A stretch of 33,821 bases of DNA from Comamonadaceae bacterium. GTDB taxonomy: Bacteria; Pseudomonadota; Gammaproteobacteria; Burkholderiales; Burkholderiaceae_C. The notes beneath the pieces were generated by a model, which worked only from the letters and a program-made list of their open reading frames with translations, made no database searches and was not told the origin of the DNA. Position numbers and translations under genes: made by a program. Positions 25,861-33,821 of this stretch are shown here, in pieces. The stretch covers positions 1-33,821 of the forward strand of contig CANFMY010000009.1 of the NCBI GenBank assembly GCA_947448375.1, given 5' to 3'. Within the stretch, counting starts at the first letter, position 1, and each line of letters opens with the position of its first letter.

Positions 25861-26652
25861 ATGACGCGAACTCTCCAACAACTCGTTGACCTGCATGGCA
25901 AGACCGCGCTGGTCACCGGCGGCTCACGCGGCCTGGGCCTGCAACTCGCGCACGCCCTGGGCGAGGCGGGTGCCCGTGTGCTGCTGACCTCCCGCAAGGC
26001 CTCGGACCTCGAACAAGCGGCCGCTGAACTGAAAGCTGCCGGGATCGATGCCGATTGGATTGCCGCCGATTGCGGTCAACCCGACGACATCGCCCGCCTC
26101 GGCGTCGAGAGCATCCAGCGACTCGGCGAAGTGGACATCCTGGTGAACAATGCCGGTGCCGCCTGGGGAGCCCCAGCCGAAGACCATCCGCTAGATGCCT
26201 GGGACAAGGTGATGAACCTCAACATCCGGGGCTACTTTCTGCTCTCCCAATACATTGGCAAACACTCGATGATTCCGCGCCGTCGTGGCAGCATCATCAA
26301 CCTCGCCTCGATTGCCGGTTTGGGCGGCAACCCCAAGGGCATGAACACCATCGCCTACAACACATCCAAAGGTGCAGTGGTCAATTTCACGCGCGCGCTG
26401 GCGGCCGAGTGGGGACCCTATGGCATCCGCGTCAATGCCCTGTGCCCGGGATTTTTTCCCAGCAGGATGACGGTGGGCACCCTCAAGGCCCTGGGTGAAG
26501 ACAAGCTGGCTGCCGGTGCTCCGCTGGGCCGACTGGGCGACGACGAGGACCTCAAGGGGGCTTGTGTGCTGTTCGCCTCCGACGCGGGCAAGCACATCAC
26601 CGGTCAATGGCTGGCCATTGACGGCGGCGTGAGCATCATCACCGGAGGTTGA
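25861..26652 (+). CDS. Short-chain dehydrogenase/reductase (SDR)
   Basis: A 263-residue classical SDR. The cofactor site is VTGGSRGLGLQLAHALGEAG, and NNAGAAWG follows. The catalytic set is Ser150 (NLASIAG), Tyr166 and Lys170 (YNTSKGA). The C-terminal DGGVSIITGG is typical of FabG-like and gluconate-5-dehydrogenase-like enzymes. Arg and Lys after the second glycine-rich strand (LLTSRKAS) suggest NADP(H) rather than NAD. The substrate is unknown. In this cluster it could oxidise a hydroxyacyl-CoA or act on a side-chain alcohol or ketone. It is followed by the thioesterase after 4 bases. Confidence 0.93.
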   Translation: MTRTLQQLVDLHGKTALVTGGSRGLGLQLAHALGEAGARVLLTSRKASDLEQAAAELKAAGIDADWIAADCGQPDDIARLGVESIQRLGEVDILVNNAGAAWGAPAEDHPLDAWDKVMNLNIRGYFLLSQYIGKHSMIPRRRGSIINLASIAGLGGNPKGMNTIAYNTSKGAVVNFTRALAAEWGPYGIRVNALCPGFFPSRMTVGTLKALGEDKLAAGAPLGRLGDDEDLKGACVLFASDAGKHITGQWLAIDGGVSIITGG

Positions 26653-26656
26653 AGCC

Positions 26657-27115
26657 ATGAACGATGCACCCAAAGCCAACTCCGCCTCGTTGCCGTTTGG
26701 CGTCGAAATTCCGTTCATCGACTTGCTGGGCGTGCAGATGAACTGGTTCGAAGGAGGCGAATCCGAACTGGCCTTCACTCCCCAACGAGAACACATGAAT
26801 TCCTTCGAGGTGGCACATGGCGGCGTCATCATGACCCTGCTCGATATCGGCATGGCCACGGCGGCTCGCAGCATCGACAAAACCGAGGGCATCGTCACCA
26901 TCGAGATGAAAACCAGTTTCATGCAGCCCGCCAAGGGTTCTCTCATCACGCGCGGCAAGTTGTTGCACCGCACCCGCTCCACGGCCTTTGTGGAGGGGCG
27001 TGTGATCAACGCCGAGGGCGTGGTGTGCGCGCACGCCACGGGAACCTTCCGTTATGTCCCGCGTCGCCCGGGCAGCGACACCGCCTCTCAACCCGCCCGC
27101 CTTGCCACTGACTGA
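26657..27115 (+). CDS. PaaI-family hotdog-fold thioesterase
   Basis: A 152-residue single-domain hotdog protein that hydrolyses acyl-CoA to free acid and CoA. The diagnostic motif is AHGGVIMTLLDIGMATAA (His54, Gly55, Gly56, Asp63), followed by the strand VTIEMKTSFMQPAKG and the closing strand HATGTFRYV. It begins 4 bases after the SDR stop, within a GGAGGTTGAAGCC context that provides a strong ribosome site. In a beta-oxidation cluster such an enzyme may rescue CoA from stalled or dead-end thioesters; in phenylacetate metabolism PaaI does this job. Confidence 0.92.
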   Translation: MNDAPKANSASLPFGVEIPFIDLLGVQMNWFEGGESELAFTPQREHMNSFEVAHGGVIMTLLDIGMATAARSIDKTEGIVTIEMKTSFMQPAKGSLITRGKLLHRTRSTAFVEGRVINAEGVVCAHATGTFRYVPRRPGSDTASQPARLATD

Positions 27116-27127
27116 AAGCCACTGACC

Positions 27128-28144
27128 ATGACCCTCAATCGCAAACTCGTACTCGACAACCGGCCTCAAGGGGAGGCCACGGTGAACAACTTCCGCCTGG
27201 TGGAGGAAACCTTGCCGGCATTGCAGGACGGCCAAGTGTTGATTCGTCACCACTTCTTGAGCCTCGACCCTTACATGCGCGGTCGCATGAATGATTCCAA
27301 AAGCTATGCCGTCCCCCAAGCACTCGGTGAAGTCATGATCGGTGGCACGGTGGGCGACATCGTGGAGAGCCGTTGCGACAAGTTTCGCGTCGGGGACACC
27401 GTGGTCGGCATGGGCGGTTGGCAGCTCTACAGCGTGGTGGATGGCAACGCACCGGGCTTGCTGCGCAAGGTCGATACGCGGCATGTGCCCAGCAGCCACT
27501 ACCTGGGCGCTGTGGGCATGCCCGGGGTCACCGCCTATTACGGCTTGACACAAATCATTGCGCCCCAAGCGGGTAACACCGTCACTGTGAGCGCTGCCAG
27601 CGGTGCCGTGGGCAGTGCGTATGGAGCCTTGGCCAAGGCCCGGGGTTGTCGCGTGGTCGGCATCGCTGGTGGTCAGGACAAGTGCGATTACGTGGTGAAA
27701 GAACTGGGCTTTGATGCCTGCATCGACTACAAACAGCACGCCGATGCCGTGTCACTGTCGCGAGCTTTGCACGCCGCTTGTCCCCAGGGCATCGACGGAC
27801 ACTTTGAAAACGTCGGCGGCAAGGTGCTGGATGCCGTCATGCTGCGCACCAACGCGTTCGCACGCATTGCCGTGTGCGGCATGATTGCGGGCTACGATGG
27901 CGCGCCCTTGCCCATGGCCTATCCGGCCCTCATCCTGGTCAACCGCCTGCGGGTGGAAGGCTTCATCGTGAGCGAGCACATGGAGGTCTGGCCCGCAGCC
28001 CTGCAGGAATTGGGACAACTCGTGGGCAGCGGCAAATTCCGTCCGCGCGAGACCGTCGCGCAAGGCCTGGACAGTGCACCCGAAGCTTTTCTGGGGCTGC
28101 TCAAGGGTCGCAACTTCGGCAAGCAGCTGGTCAAGCTGATTTGA
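27128..28144 (+). CDS. Zinc-independent NADP-dependent oxidoreductase (MDR family, CurA/LTB4DH-like)
   Basis: A 338-residue medium-chain reductase. It lacks the zinc-binding cysteine set and has FLSLDPYMRGRMND, the mark of the leukotriene B4 dehydrogenase / 2-alkenal reductase / curcumin reductase group. The cofactor motif is SAASGAVGSAYGALAK near residues 155-168, with GCRVVGIAGGQDKCDYV following, consistent with NADPH. It ends RNFGKQLVKL. Such enzymes reduce the double bond of enones, enals or occasionally enoyl thioesters, so here it could saturate an unsaturated intermediate. It follows the thioesterase by 12 bases. Confidence 0.92.
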   Translation: MTLNRKLVLDNRPQGEATVNNFRLVEETLPALQDGQVLIRHHFLSLDPYMRGRMNDSKSYAVPQALGEVMIGGTVGDIVESRCDKFRVGDTVVGMGGWQLYSVVDGNAPGLLRKVDTRHVPSSHYLGAVGMPGVTAYYGLTQIIAPQAGNTVTVSAASGAVGSAYGALAKARGCRVVGIAGGQDKCDYVVKELGFDACIDYKQHADAVSLSRALHAACPQGIDGHFENVGGKVLDAVMLRTNAFARIAVCGMIAGYDGAPLPMAYPALILVNRLRVEGFIVSEHMEVWPAALQELGQLVGSGKFRPRETVAQGLDSAPEAFLGLLKGRNFGKQLVKLI

Positions 28145-28223
28145 CGCACCACGCGTTGACTTCGCGTGCTTGGGCCTGGCTGGCCGTGGACAATGCGGCC
28201 CAACCCCTTCAGAGGATGAGGAC
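28145..28223 (+). other. 79-base gap with two inverted repeats
   Basis: CACGCG (28150-28155) pairs with CGCGTG (28163-28168) across 7 bases. TTGGGCC (28170-28176) pairs with GGCCCAA (28197-28203) across 20 bases. They are adjacent and could form two stacked hairpins ending 20 bases before the SDR start. GAGGATGAGGAC before the ATG supplies the ribosome site. No U-run is present, so neither is a clear terminator. Confidence 0.35.
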
Positions 28224-29129
28224 ATGATCACCCAATTTGCCGGCAAGACGGCCGTACTCACCGGGGCAGGCTCCGGCTTTGGACTGGAATGCGCGCGCAT
28301 TGCCGCCGCGCGGGGCATGCGACTGGTGCTGCTCGATGTGCAGCAGGACGCCCTGGACCGCGCCGTGGCCGAGTTGTCACCCCAGACCGCCCACTGCATG
28401 GCTCGCCGTGTGGACGTCTCTGACGCCGCTCAGATGCAGCACATCGCCAACGAGGTGCAGAAAGAAGTCGGCGCTCCGCACTTCGTCTTCAACAACGCAG
28501 GCGTGGCAGCAGGCGGTCTGGTCTGGGAGAACTCGCTGGAAGACTGGAACTGGGTGCTGGGGGTCAACCTCTGGGGCGTCATCCATGGCGTTCGACTCTT
28601 CACGCCCATGATGCTCGAGGCTGCGCGGCGTGATCCGTCGTACCAGGGCCACATCGTCAACACGGCCAGCATGGCGGGTTTGCTCACACCGCCCAACATG
28701 GGCATCTACAACGTGAGCAAGCATGCCGTGGTGTCCTTGACTGAAACCTTGTACCAGGACTTGCGCCTGGTGACGGATCAGGTCAGTGCCAGTGTGTTGT
28801 GCCCGTATTTCGTGCCCACCGGCATCAGCCAAAGCCATCGCAACCGGCCCGGTCATCTGGGTGCCGAGGCGCCCACCAAGAGCCAATTGATTGGTCAGGC
28901 CATGAGCGACAAAGCCGTGGGCAGCGGCAAGATCAGCGCCGCCGAGGTGGCGCACAAGGTCTTCACGGCCATCGAAGACAATCAGTTCTACATCTACAGC
29001 CATCCCAAGGCCCTGGGCAACGTGCAACATCGCATGGAAGCCATTGTGAGCGCCAGCAACCCGCCGGATCCGTTTGCAGAACGACCGGACATCGGCGACA
29101 ACTTGCGCCAGGCCTTGCGCGCTGATTAA
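28224..29129 (+). CDS. Short-chain dehydrogenase/reductase (second SDR)
   Basis: A 301-residue SDR unlike the first. The cofactor site is LTGAGSGFGLECARIAAARG with acidic LLDVQQDAL after the second strand, which points to NAD. NNAGVAAGG is followed by the catalytic Ser in NTASMAGLL and Tyr162/Lys166 in IYNVSKHA. The C-terminal part is longer than in FabG-type enzymes (SDKAVGSGKISAAEVAHKVF onwards) and resembles SDRs annotated for lipid, steroid or 3-hydroxyacyl substrates; specificity is not assignable. I chose the ATG at 28224, which starts the conserved region and has a ribosome site. It is the last gene that fits the catabolic theme; tex follows after 5 bases. Confidence 0.92.
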   Translation: MITQFAGKTAVLTGAGSGFGLECARIAAARGMRLVLLDVQQDALDRAVAELSPQTAHCMARRVDVSDAAQMQHIANEVQKEVGAPHFVFNNAGVAAGGLVWENSLEDWNWVLGVNLWGVIHGVRLFTPMMLEAARRDPSYQGHIVNTASMAGLLTPPNMGIYNVSKHAVVSLTETLYQDLRLVTDQVSASVLCPYFVPTGISQSHRNRPGHLGAEAPTKSQLIGQAMSDKAVGSGKISAAEVAHKVFTAIEDNQFYIYSHPKALGNVQHRMEAIVSASNPPDPFAERPDIGDNLRQALRAD

Positions 29130-29134
29130 CCTCT

Positions 29135-31546
29135 ATGCAATCCATTCTTGATCAACTCGGCACCGAACTGAAGGTGCGTGTCGAGCAGGTGAGAGCGGCC
29201 GTCGACTTGCTCGACGGTGGCGCCACCGTGCCATTTATCGCCCGTTATCGCAAGGAAGCCACCGGGGGGCTGGACGACGTTCAGCTGCGCGAACTTGAAG
29301 TGCGCTTGTCCTACTTGCGAGAGCTCGAAGCGCGCCGGGACACGGTGCTCAAGAGCATCCACGAGCAGGGCAAACTCACCGACGCGCTGCGTGCCGCCAT
29401 TTTGGGGGCCGCCACCAAACAGGAGCTGGAGGATCTGTATCTGCCCTTCAAGCCCAAGCGCCGCACCAAAGGGATGATCGCCCGTGAGGCGGGTCTGGAG
29501 CCGCTGGCAGATCTGTTGTTGCAAGACCCGTCGCGTGATCCGCAGGTGGAGGCGCAGGCGTATGTGAGCCCAGCCGGTACGATCGAGGGGGCCGATTTCT
29601 CCACTGTGATGGCCGTGCTGGACGGGGTTCGCGATTTGTTGTCCGAGCGCTGGGCCGAAGATCCGGCTCTGGTGCAGTCCTTGCGCGAATGGTTGTGGGA
29701 GGACGGGTATTTGCGCAGCCGACTGGCGCCCGGCAAAGACGAGAACCACGCCGACAACGCCAAGTTTCGCGATTACTTCGATTACGAGGAGCCCATCCAC
29801 CGTGTGCCGTCTCACCGCGCTTTGGCGGTGTTTCGTGGTCGAAGCCTGGACATTCTGGAAGCCAAGCTGGTGCAGGCCGACGAGCCCGAACCCGGCCAAC
29901 CCAGTCTGGCAGAAGGCCGCGTGGCGCTGCACCTGGGGTGGCGACATCAAGCTCGTCCCAGCGATGACCTGTTACGCAAGTGTGTGGCCTGGACCTGGCG
30001 CGTCAAGCTGAGTCTGTCCATCGAGCGCGATCTGTTGGGACGCTTGCGCGAGTCCGCCGAGCAAGTGGCCATCAAGGTGTTTGCCGACAACTTGCGGGAC
30101 TTGCTGCTGGCAGCGCCGGCCGGGCCGCGCGTGGTCATGGGGCTGGACCCCGGCATCCGCACCGGTGTGAAAGTGGCCGTGGTCGATGCCACCGGCAAGC
30201 TGGTGGACACCTCCACGGTGTTCCCGCACGAGCCAAGACGTGACTGGGAAGGCTCGTTGCACGCGCTGGGTCGCTTGTGCGCGCAACATGGTGTGAACCT
30301 GATTGCGATTGGCAACGGCACCGCCAGCCGGGAGACGGATAAATTGGCAGCCGACCTGATTCAGCGCCTCAAGTCCCTCCAGCCCGATGTGGAGATTCAG
30401 CGTGTGGTGGTGAGCGAGGCGGGTGCTTCGGTCTACAGCGCGTCCGAATACGCCAGCCAGGAAATGCCCGATGTGGACGTGAGCCTGCGCGGGGCGGCCA
30501 GTATCGCGCGTCGTTTGCAAGACCCCCTGGCCGAGTTGGTGAAGATCGATCCCAAGTCCATTGGCGTGGGGCAGTACCAGCACGACGTCAACCAGGGCGA
30601 CCTGGCCCGTACCCTCGAAGCCGTGGTGGAAGACTGCGTGAACGCCGTGGGCGTGGATGTGAACACCGCGAGCGTACCCTTGCTTTCACGCGTCTCGGGC
30701 TTGAGTGGCGCCACAGCGCGTTCGCTGGTGCGCTGGCGTGAAAGCCAGGGGGCCTTTGCCAATCGCCAGCAGTTGCTCAAGGTGCCTGGCCTGGGGGCCA
30801 AGACGTTTGAACAGTGCGCGGGGTTTTTGCGCATCCGTGATGGCGACAACCCGCTGGACATGACAGGCGTTCACCCCGAAACCTATCCGGTGGTGGAACG
30901 CATCCTGGCCCACACCGCGCAGCCGGTGCACAACCTCATGGGCCGTGCTGACATGCTGCGCACGCTCAAGCCCGATTTGTTCGCCAACGATTCCGTGGGC
31001 GTGATCACGGTTCGCGATATCCTGACCGAACTCGAAAAACCCGGACGCGACCCGCGTCCCGACTTCAAGGTGGCGCGCTTCAACGAAGGCGTGGAAAACC
31101 TGCAGGACCTCAAGGAAGACATGGTGCTGGAGGGCACGGTCAGCAACGTGGCGGCCTTTGGTGCCTTTGTGGACCTGGGGGTGCACCAGGACGGGCTCAT
31201 CCACGTGAGCCAACTCAGCCATCGCTTTGTGACCGATGCCCGCGAGGTGGTCAAGACCGGTGATGTGGTCAAGGTGCGGGTGCTGGAGGTGGATCTGGCG
31301 CGTCAGCGCATCAGCCTGTCCATGAAGCTCGATGGCGGTGGCGAGCGCGGCGGGGAGCGAGCCCGTGGCGCCGGCAACCGATTTGAACAAGCGCCACGCG
31401 ATCATCGCGCCCGAGGTGGGTCCAGTGGGTTTGCGCAGCCCCCCTCACACCCAGGCGGTCAAGGACGTTCTGGCAGCGACGCCCTGGGAGGCTCTGCCAT
31501 GGCCTCGGCGTTTGCACGCTTGCAGGGCCTGAAAGGCAAGGGCTGA
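29135..31546 (+). CDS. tex: Transcription accessory protein Tex
   Basis: An 803-residue RNA-binding protein of the Tex/Spt6-core family, acting in transcription and RNA handling. Domains in order: an N-terminal helical region with GGATVPFIARYRKEATGGLDD, the YqgF/RNase H-like fold near residues 330-460 (VVMGLDPGIRTGVKVAVVD), a helix-hairpin-helix region near 500-570 (KVPGLGAKTFEQCAGFLRI) and an S1 RNA-binding domain near 660-735 (VLEGTVSNVAAFGAFVDLGV). After the S1 domain comes a low-complexity tail rich in Gly, Arg and Ser of about 65 residues. The ATG at 29135 has only a weak ribosome site and starts 5 bases after the SDR stop, so read-through from the catabolic cluster is likely even though Tex is housekeeping. 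Confidence 0.95.
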   Translation: MQSILDQLGTELKVRVEQVRAAVDLLDGGATVPFIARYRKEATGGLDDVQLRELEVRLSYLRELEARRDTVLKSIHEQGKLTDALRAAILGAATKQELEDLYLPFKPKRRTKGMIAREAGLEPLADLLLQDPSRDPQVEAQAYVSPAGTIEGADFSTVMAVLDGVRDLLSERWAEDPALVQSLREWLWEDGYLRSRLAPGKDENHADNAKFRDYFDYEEPIHRVPSHRALAVFRGRSLDILEAKLVQADEPEPGQPSLAEGRVALHLGWRHQARPSDDLLRKCVAWTWRVKLSLSIERDLLGRLRESAEQVAIKVFADNLRDLLLAAPAGPRVVMGLDPGIRTGVKVAVVDATGKLVDTSTVFPHEPRRDWEGSLHALGRLCAQHGVNLIAIGNGTASRETDKLAADLIQRLKSLQPDVEIQRVVVSEAGASVYSASEYASQEMPDVDVSLRGAASIARRLQDPLAELVKIDPKSIGVGQYQHDVNQGDLARTLEAVVEDCVNAVGVDVNTASVPLLSRVSGLSGATARSLVRWRESQGAFANRQQLLKVPGLGAKTFEQCAGFLRIRDGDNPLDMTGVHPETYPVVERILAHTAQPVHNLMGRADMLRTLKPDLFANDSVGVITVRDILTELEKPGRDPRPDFKVARFNEGVENLQDLKEDMVLEGTVSNVAAFGAFVDLGVHQDGLIHVSQLSHRFVTDAREVVKTGDVVKVRVLEVDLARQRISLSMKLDGGGERGGERARGAGNRFEQAPRDHRARGGSSGFAQPPSHPGGQGRSGSDALGGSAMASAFARLQGLKGKG

Positions 31547-31552
31547 ATCCCG

Positions 31553-32638
31553 GTGAAGGCCCTTCGACTGTACGCAGGGCCTGAGGCTCGACGCCATCTG
31601 GCGAGGAACGGGCTGTCCGCACGCGATGTGAGCGTGATCACGGCCGCAGCCGGTGGACCCAAGGGCTTGATCCTGGGCCCCCTGGACCGTTTTGTGTTCG
31701 GGCACTGGTTGCCCGCCAGTGATCAGCCGGTGGATCTGGTGGGGGCCTCGATCGGGGCCTGGCGCATGGCCACCGGTTGTCTGCAGGATCCGGTGCGTTC
31801 CCTCGAGCGCCTGGAGCACGACTACATCCACCAGGACTACCAGCCCTTGCCGGGTCAGACCCGTCCCTCGGCACAACAGATCAGCCAGGCGTTTGCACAA
31901 GGGCTGGAGTCCGTCTATGGCGGCCGGATTGACGAGGTGCTGTCTCATCCACGCTATCGATTGCACGTCATGACCACGCGTGGTCGCGGCGTGTTGCACC
32001 GCGAAGGGCGTTGGCGCACGCCGCTGGGGTATGCCGGGGCCTATGTGACCAATCTGGTGCAACGCCGTGCCATGGGCGCTTGGCTGGAGCGGGTGGTGTT
32101 TTCGAGTGCGGTACAGGGCGAGGTGGCCCGCCTGCCCTTCAAGACGGACGACTATCCCAGCCGTCAATGTCCGCTCAATGACAAGAATTTCATGGCGGCG
32201 GTCCAGGCCAGTTGTTCCATTCCCTTTGTGCTGGAAGCGGTGCATGACATCCCCGGAGCCCCCACGGGGGCTTACTGGGATGGCGGCATTTCTGACTACC
32301 ACTTGCATCTGGACACCCGTGACGTTGCGGGCCTGGTGCTGTATCCGCATTTCCAGCCCCATGTGGTGCCGGGTTGGCTGGACAAGGCCTTGCGCTGGCG
32401 ACATGGGGCCACACCGTTTCTGGATCGGGTGCTGCTGCTGGCGCCTTCGCCTGAATGGATTGCCCGATTGCCCCATGCAAAATTGCCGGACCGCACGGAT
32501 TTCACGCGCTACGCAAACGACTTCAACGAGCGGGTGAGGGTGTGGACCGCCGCCACCTCAGCAGCTCAGCAACTCGCGGACGAATTTGCTGCCTGGCTGG
32601 ACAAACCGGATGTGATGCAGGTTGAGCCTTTGCCGTGA
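31553..32638 (+). CDS. Patatin-like phospholipase family protein
   Basis: A 361-residue protein with the patatin Ser-Asp dyad. An oxyanion-type loop AAAGGPKGL lies at residues 32-39. The nucleophile elbow GASIG contains Ser66, and DGG contains Asp242 (YWDGGISDYHL). No signal peptide or membrane segment is visible, so it is probably cytoplasmic and may hydrolyse lipid acyl esters. The start is GTG at 31553, 6 bases after the tex stop, and the conserved KALRLYAGPEARRHL follows immediately. It ends 4 bases from the convergent acetyltransferase stop. The true substrate is unknown. Confidence 0.88.
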   Translation: MKALRLYAGPEARRHLARNGLSARDVSVITAAAGGPKGLILGPLDRFVFGHWLPASDQPVDLVGASIGAWRMATGCLQDPVRSLERLEHDYIHQDYQPLPGQTRPSAQQISQAFAQGLESVYGGRIDEVLSHPRYRLHVMTTRGRGVLHREGRWRTPLGYAGAYVTNLVQRRAMGAWLERVVFSSAVQGEVARLPFKTDDYPSRQCPLNDKNFMAAVQASCSIPFVLEAVHDIPGAPTGAYWDGGISDYHLHLDTRDVAGLVLYPHFQPHVVPGWLDKALRWRHGATPFLDRVLLLAPSPEWIARLPHAKLPDRTDFTRYANDFNERVRVWTAATSAAQQLADEFAAWLDKPDVMQVEPLP

Positions 32639-32642
32639 GGGG

Positions 32643-33110
32643 TTAGGCCGAGAGGTTCAATGCCATGGTCACATGTGCAATGCCCACCTCGTCAAACGGT
32701 TCACCCTCCACGACAAAGCCGAGCTTCGCGTAAAACCCCTGAGCAGCCTGTTGTGCGTGCAGCTTCACGCAGTGGTCACCGCGGCGCCGAGCCTCTTGCA
32801 ACAAGGCATTCATCACGGCAACGCCCGCCAACTGGCCGCGCAGTGCTTGCAGTACTGCCACGCGTCCCATCAGGCTGACGCCCGCCTGGGACGGGAGCAA
32901 ACGTGCCGTGGCCACCGGCGACTGATCCGGGGTGAACAACACCACGTGCACACTGACATCGTCGTATTCGTCCCATTCCAGTTCGGCCGGGATACCTTGC
33001 TCGTGAACGAAAACTGCCACGCGAACAACCCCTGCAGCCGTGCCCACGTCAGACCATGAACCGATGCGCAGCGTCCCGCGGGGCTGCAAGCATGGCAGAT
33101 CGGAGGTCAT
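32643..33110 (-). CDS. GNAT family N-acetyltransferase (ElaA/YjcF-like)
   Basis: A 155-residue single-domain acetyltransferase that would move an acetyl group from acetyl-CoA to an amine. The stretch VRVAVFVHEQGIPAELEWDEYDD is the hallmark of the ElaA/YjcF branch. The strand ATARLLPSQAGVSLMGRVAVL and the pyrophosphate-binding loop variant RGQLAGVAVMNALLQEA follow, then AQQAAQGFYAKLGF near the end. I chose the ATG at 33110: it is the first start after the upstream hydrolase stop, 10 bases away. The frame stays open upstream, but there it overlaps the hydrolase and is not family-like. The substrate is unknown. Confidence 0.87.
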   Translation of the reverse strand: MTSDLPCLQPRGTLRIGSWSDVGTAAGVVRVAVFVHEQGIPAELEWDEYDDVSVHVVLFTPDQSPVATARLLPSQAGVSLMGRVAVLQALRGQLAGVAVMNALLQEARRRGDHCVKLHAQQAAQGFYAKLGFVVEGEPFDEVGIAHVTMALNLSA

Positions 33111-33120
33111 GCGCACACGC

Positions 33121-33821
33121 TCAGCCTGCCCGCTGGAGGGCTTCACGCAAGGCTTTCGCTGCATCCTGCACAGCCTGCAACGCCTCGGGGATGGCACGGC
33201 CCATCTGGATGAAGCCATGCACCACGCCACGGTAGATGTTCAGATCGACGGGCACGCGCTGCTGCCGCAACTGATCGGCATACTGCATGCCTTCGTCAAA
33301 CAGGGGATCGCACTCGGCGAGTCCGAACCAGGCCGGTGCCAGACCCTCATGGTCGGGGGCGAGCGTTGGTGAGAAGCGCCAGTCGAGTCGATCATTCGGG
33401 CCTCGCAGGTAGTGGCCGTAAAAATAGTCGATGGCATCGGCTTCCAGCAAATACCCTTTAGCATACCGACGGTGTGACGGCAGATTCTGGTGCGGCACGC
33501 ACCCCGGGTAGAACATCAACTGCAGGGCCAGGGGCAGCCCTGCGTCGCGCGCCATCAGGGCCATGGCGGCCGTCAAGGTGCCACCGGCGCTGTCGCCCGC
33601 CACGGCCAGTCGGTTGGCATCGAGCCCCAGAGGGCCACTGTTCACCTGCAGCCATTGCAGCGCGTCCCAGGCGTCAAGATGGGCGGTGGGGAAGGGATGG
33701 GCTGGGGCCAGACGATAGTCCAGCGCATACACCCGACAACCCGACCACGCAGCCAGGCGTTGGCACAACTGACCGTGTGTGGTGGGGCTGCCCACCGTGA
33801 ACCCACCCCCGTGCAGGTACA
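33121..33821 (-). CDS. Alpha/beta hydrolase, HSL/acetyl-esterase family (5' end cut by window)
   Basis: The gene runs in from the right edge; 233 complete codons are visible and the true start is outside. The visible part opens YLHGGGFTVGSPTTHGQ, where HGGG is the oxyanion-hole motif of hormone-sensitive-lipase-type esterases. The nucleophile elbow is GDSAGG, the acid is probably in ECDPLFDEG, and the base His lies in GVVHGFIQMG. Such enzymes cleave short-chain esters. It reads into the acetyltransferase 10 bases downstream, so the two are probably one transcript. All three catalytic elements are present in order, so the gene looks functional. Confidence 0.92.
   Translation of the reverse strand, partial: YLHGGGFTVGSPTTHGQLCQRLAAWSGCRVYALDYRLAPAHPFPTAHLDAWDALQWLQVNSGPLGLDANRLAVAGDSAGGTLTAAMALMARDAGLPLALQLMFYPGCVPHQNLPSHRRYAKGYLLEADAIDYFYGHYLRGPNDRLDWRFSPTLAPDHEGLAPAWFGLAECDPLFDEGMQYADQLRQQRVPVDLNIYRGVVHGFIQMGRAIPEALQAVQDAAKALREALQRAG

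Overview
The window is GC-rich bacterial chromosome, densely coding and with no gene-free stretch above about 130 bases. Gene content and protein character suggest a betaproteobacterium of the order Burkholderiales, probably Comamonadaceae; this is inferred from remembered gene orders and has not been tested by a search. I see no rRNA, tRNA, CRISPR array, insertion sequence, integrase or other sign of a mobile island.

Left part (1-13475): housekeeping genes. The end of ligA (+) converges on a map-glnD pair (-). purL (+) is divergent from map and converges, with 4 bases between stops, on a U32-peptidase-family gene of the RlhA type (-). Upstream of that is a minus-strand chain in the order selO, msrB, yciB, bolA, ppiC. 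Each junction in this chain is a 4-base ATGA overlap, so the five genes look translationally coupled. They join protein AMPylation and redox repair to an inner-membrane protein, a BolA protein and an exported prolyl isomerase.

Central part (13604-29129): twelve co-directional plus-strand genes that read as one catabolic programme. They are an AMP-forming acyl-CoA ligase, a complete branched-chain-amino-acid-type (HAAT) ABC importer (binding protein, two permeases, two ATPases), a fused enoyl-CoA hydratase/3-hydroxyacyl-CoA dehydrogenase, a thiolase, a large acyl-CoA dehydrogenase, an SDR, a PaaI-type thioesterase, a zinc-independent medium-chain oxidoreductase and a second SDR. The simplest reading is uptake of a carboxylic acid, activation to its CoA thioester and beta-oxidation. 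The substrate cannot be read from the sequence.

This cluster holds the most interesting signals. The binding-protein gene has a leader with three mutually exclusive hairpins, one of which masks the Shine-Dalgarno. Inverted repeats that look like operators lie before the ligase and before the hydratase/dehydrogenase gene. Both ABC ATPases depart from consensus (Walker A Lys to Arg in one, a signature Gly to Ala in the other). The second permease carries a membrane-spanning C-terminal extension of about 110 residues.

Right part (29135-33821): tex (+), a patatin-like hydrolase (+) that converges with a 4-base gap on a GNAT acetyltransferase (-), and an HSL-type alpha/beta hydrolase (-) cut by the window edge.
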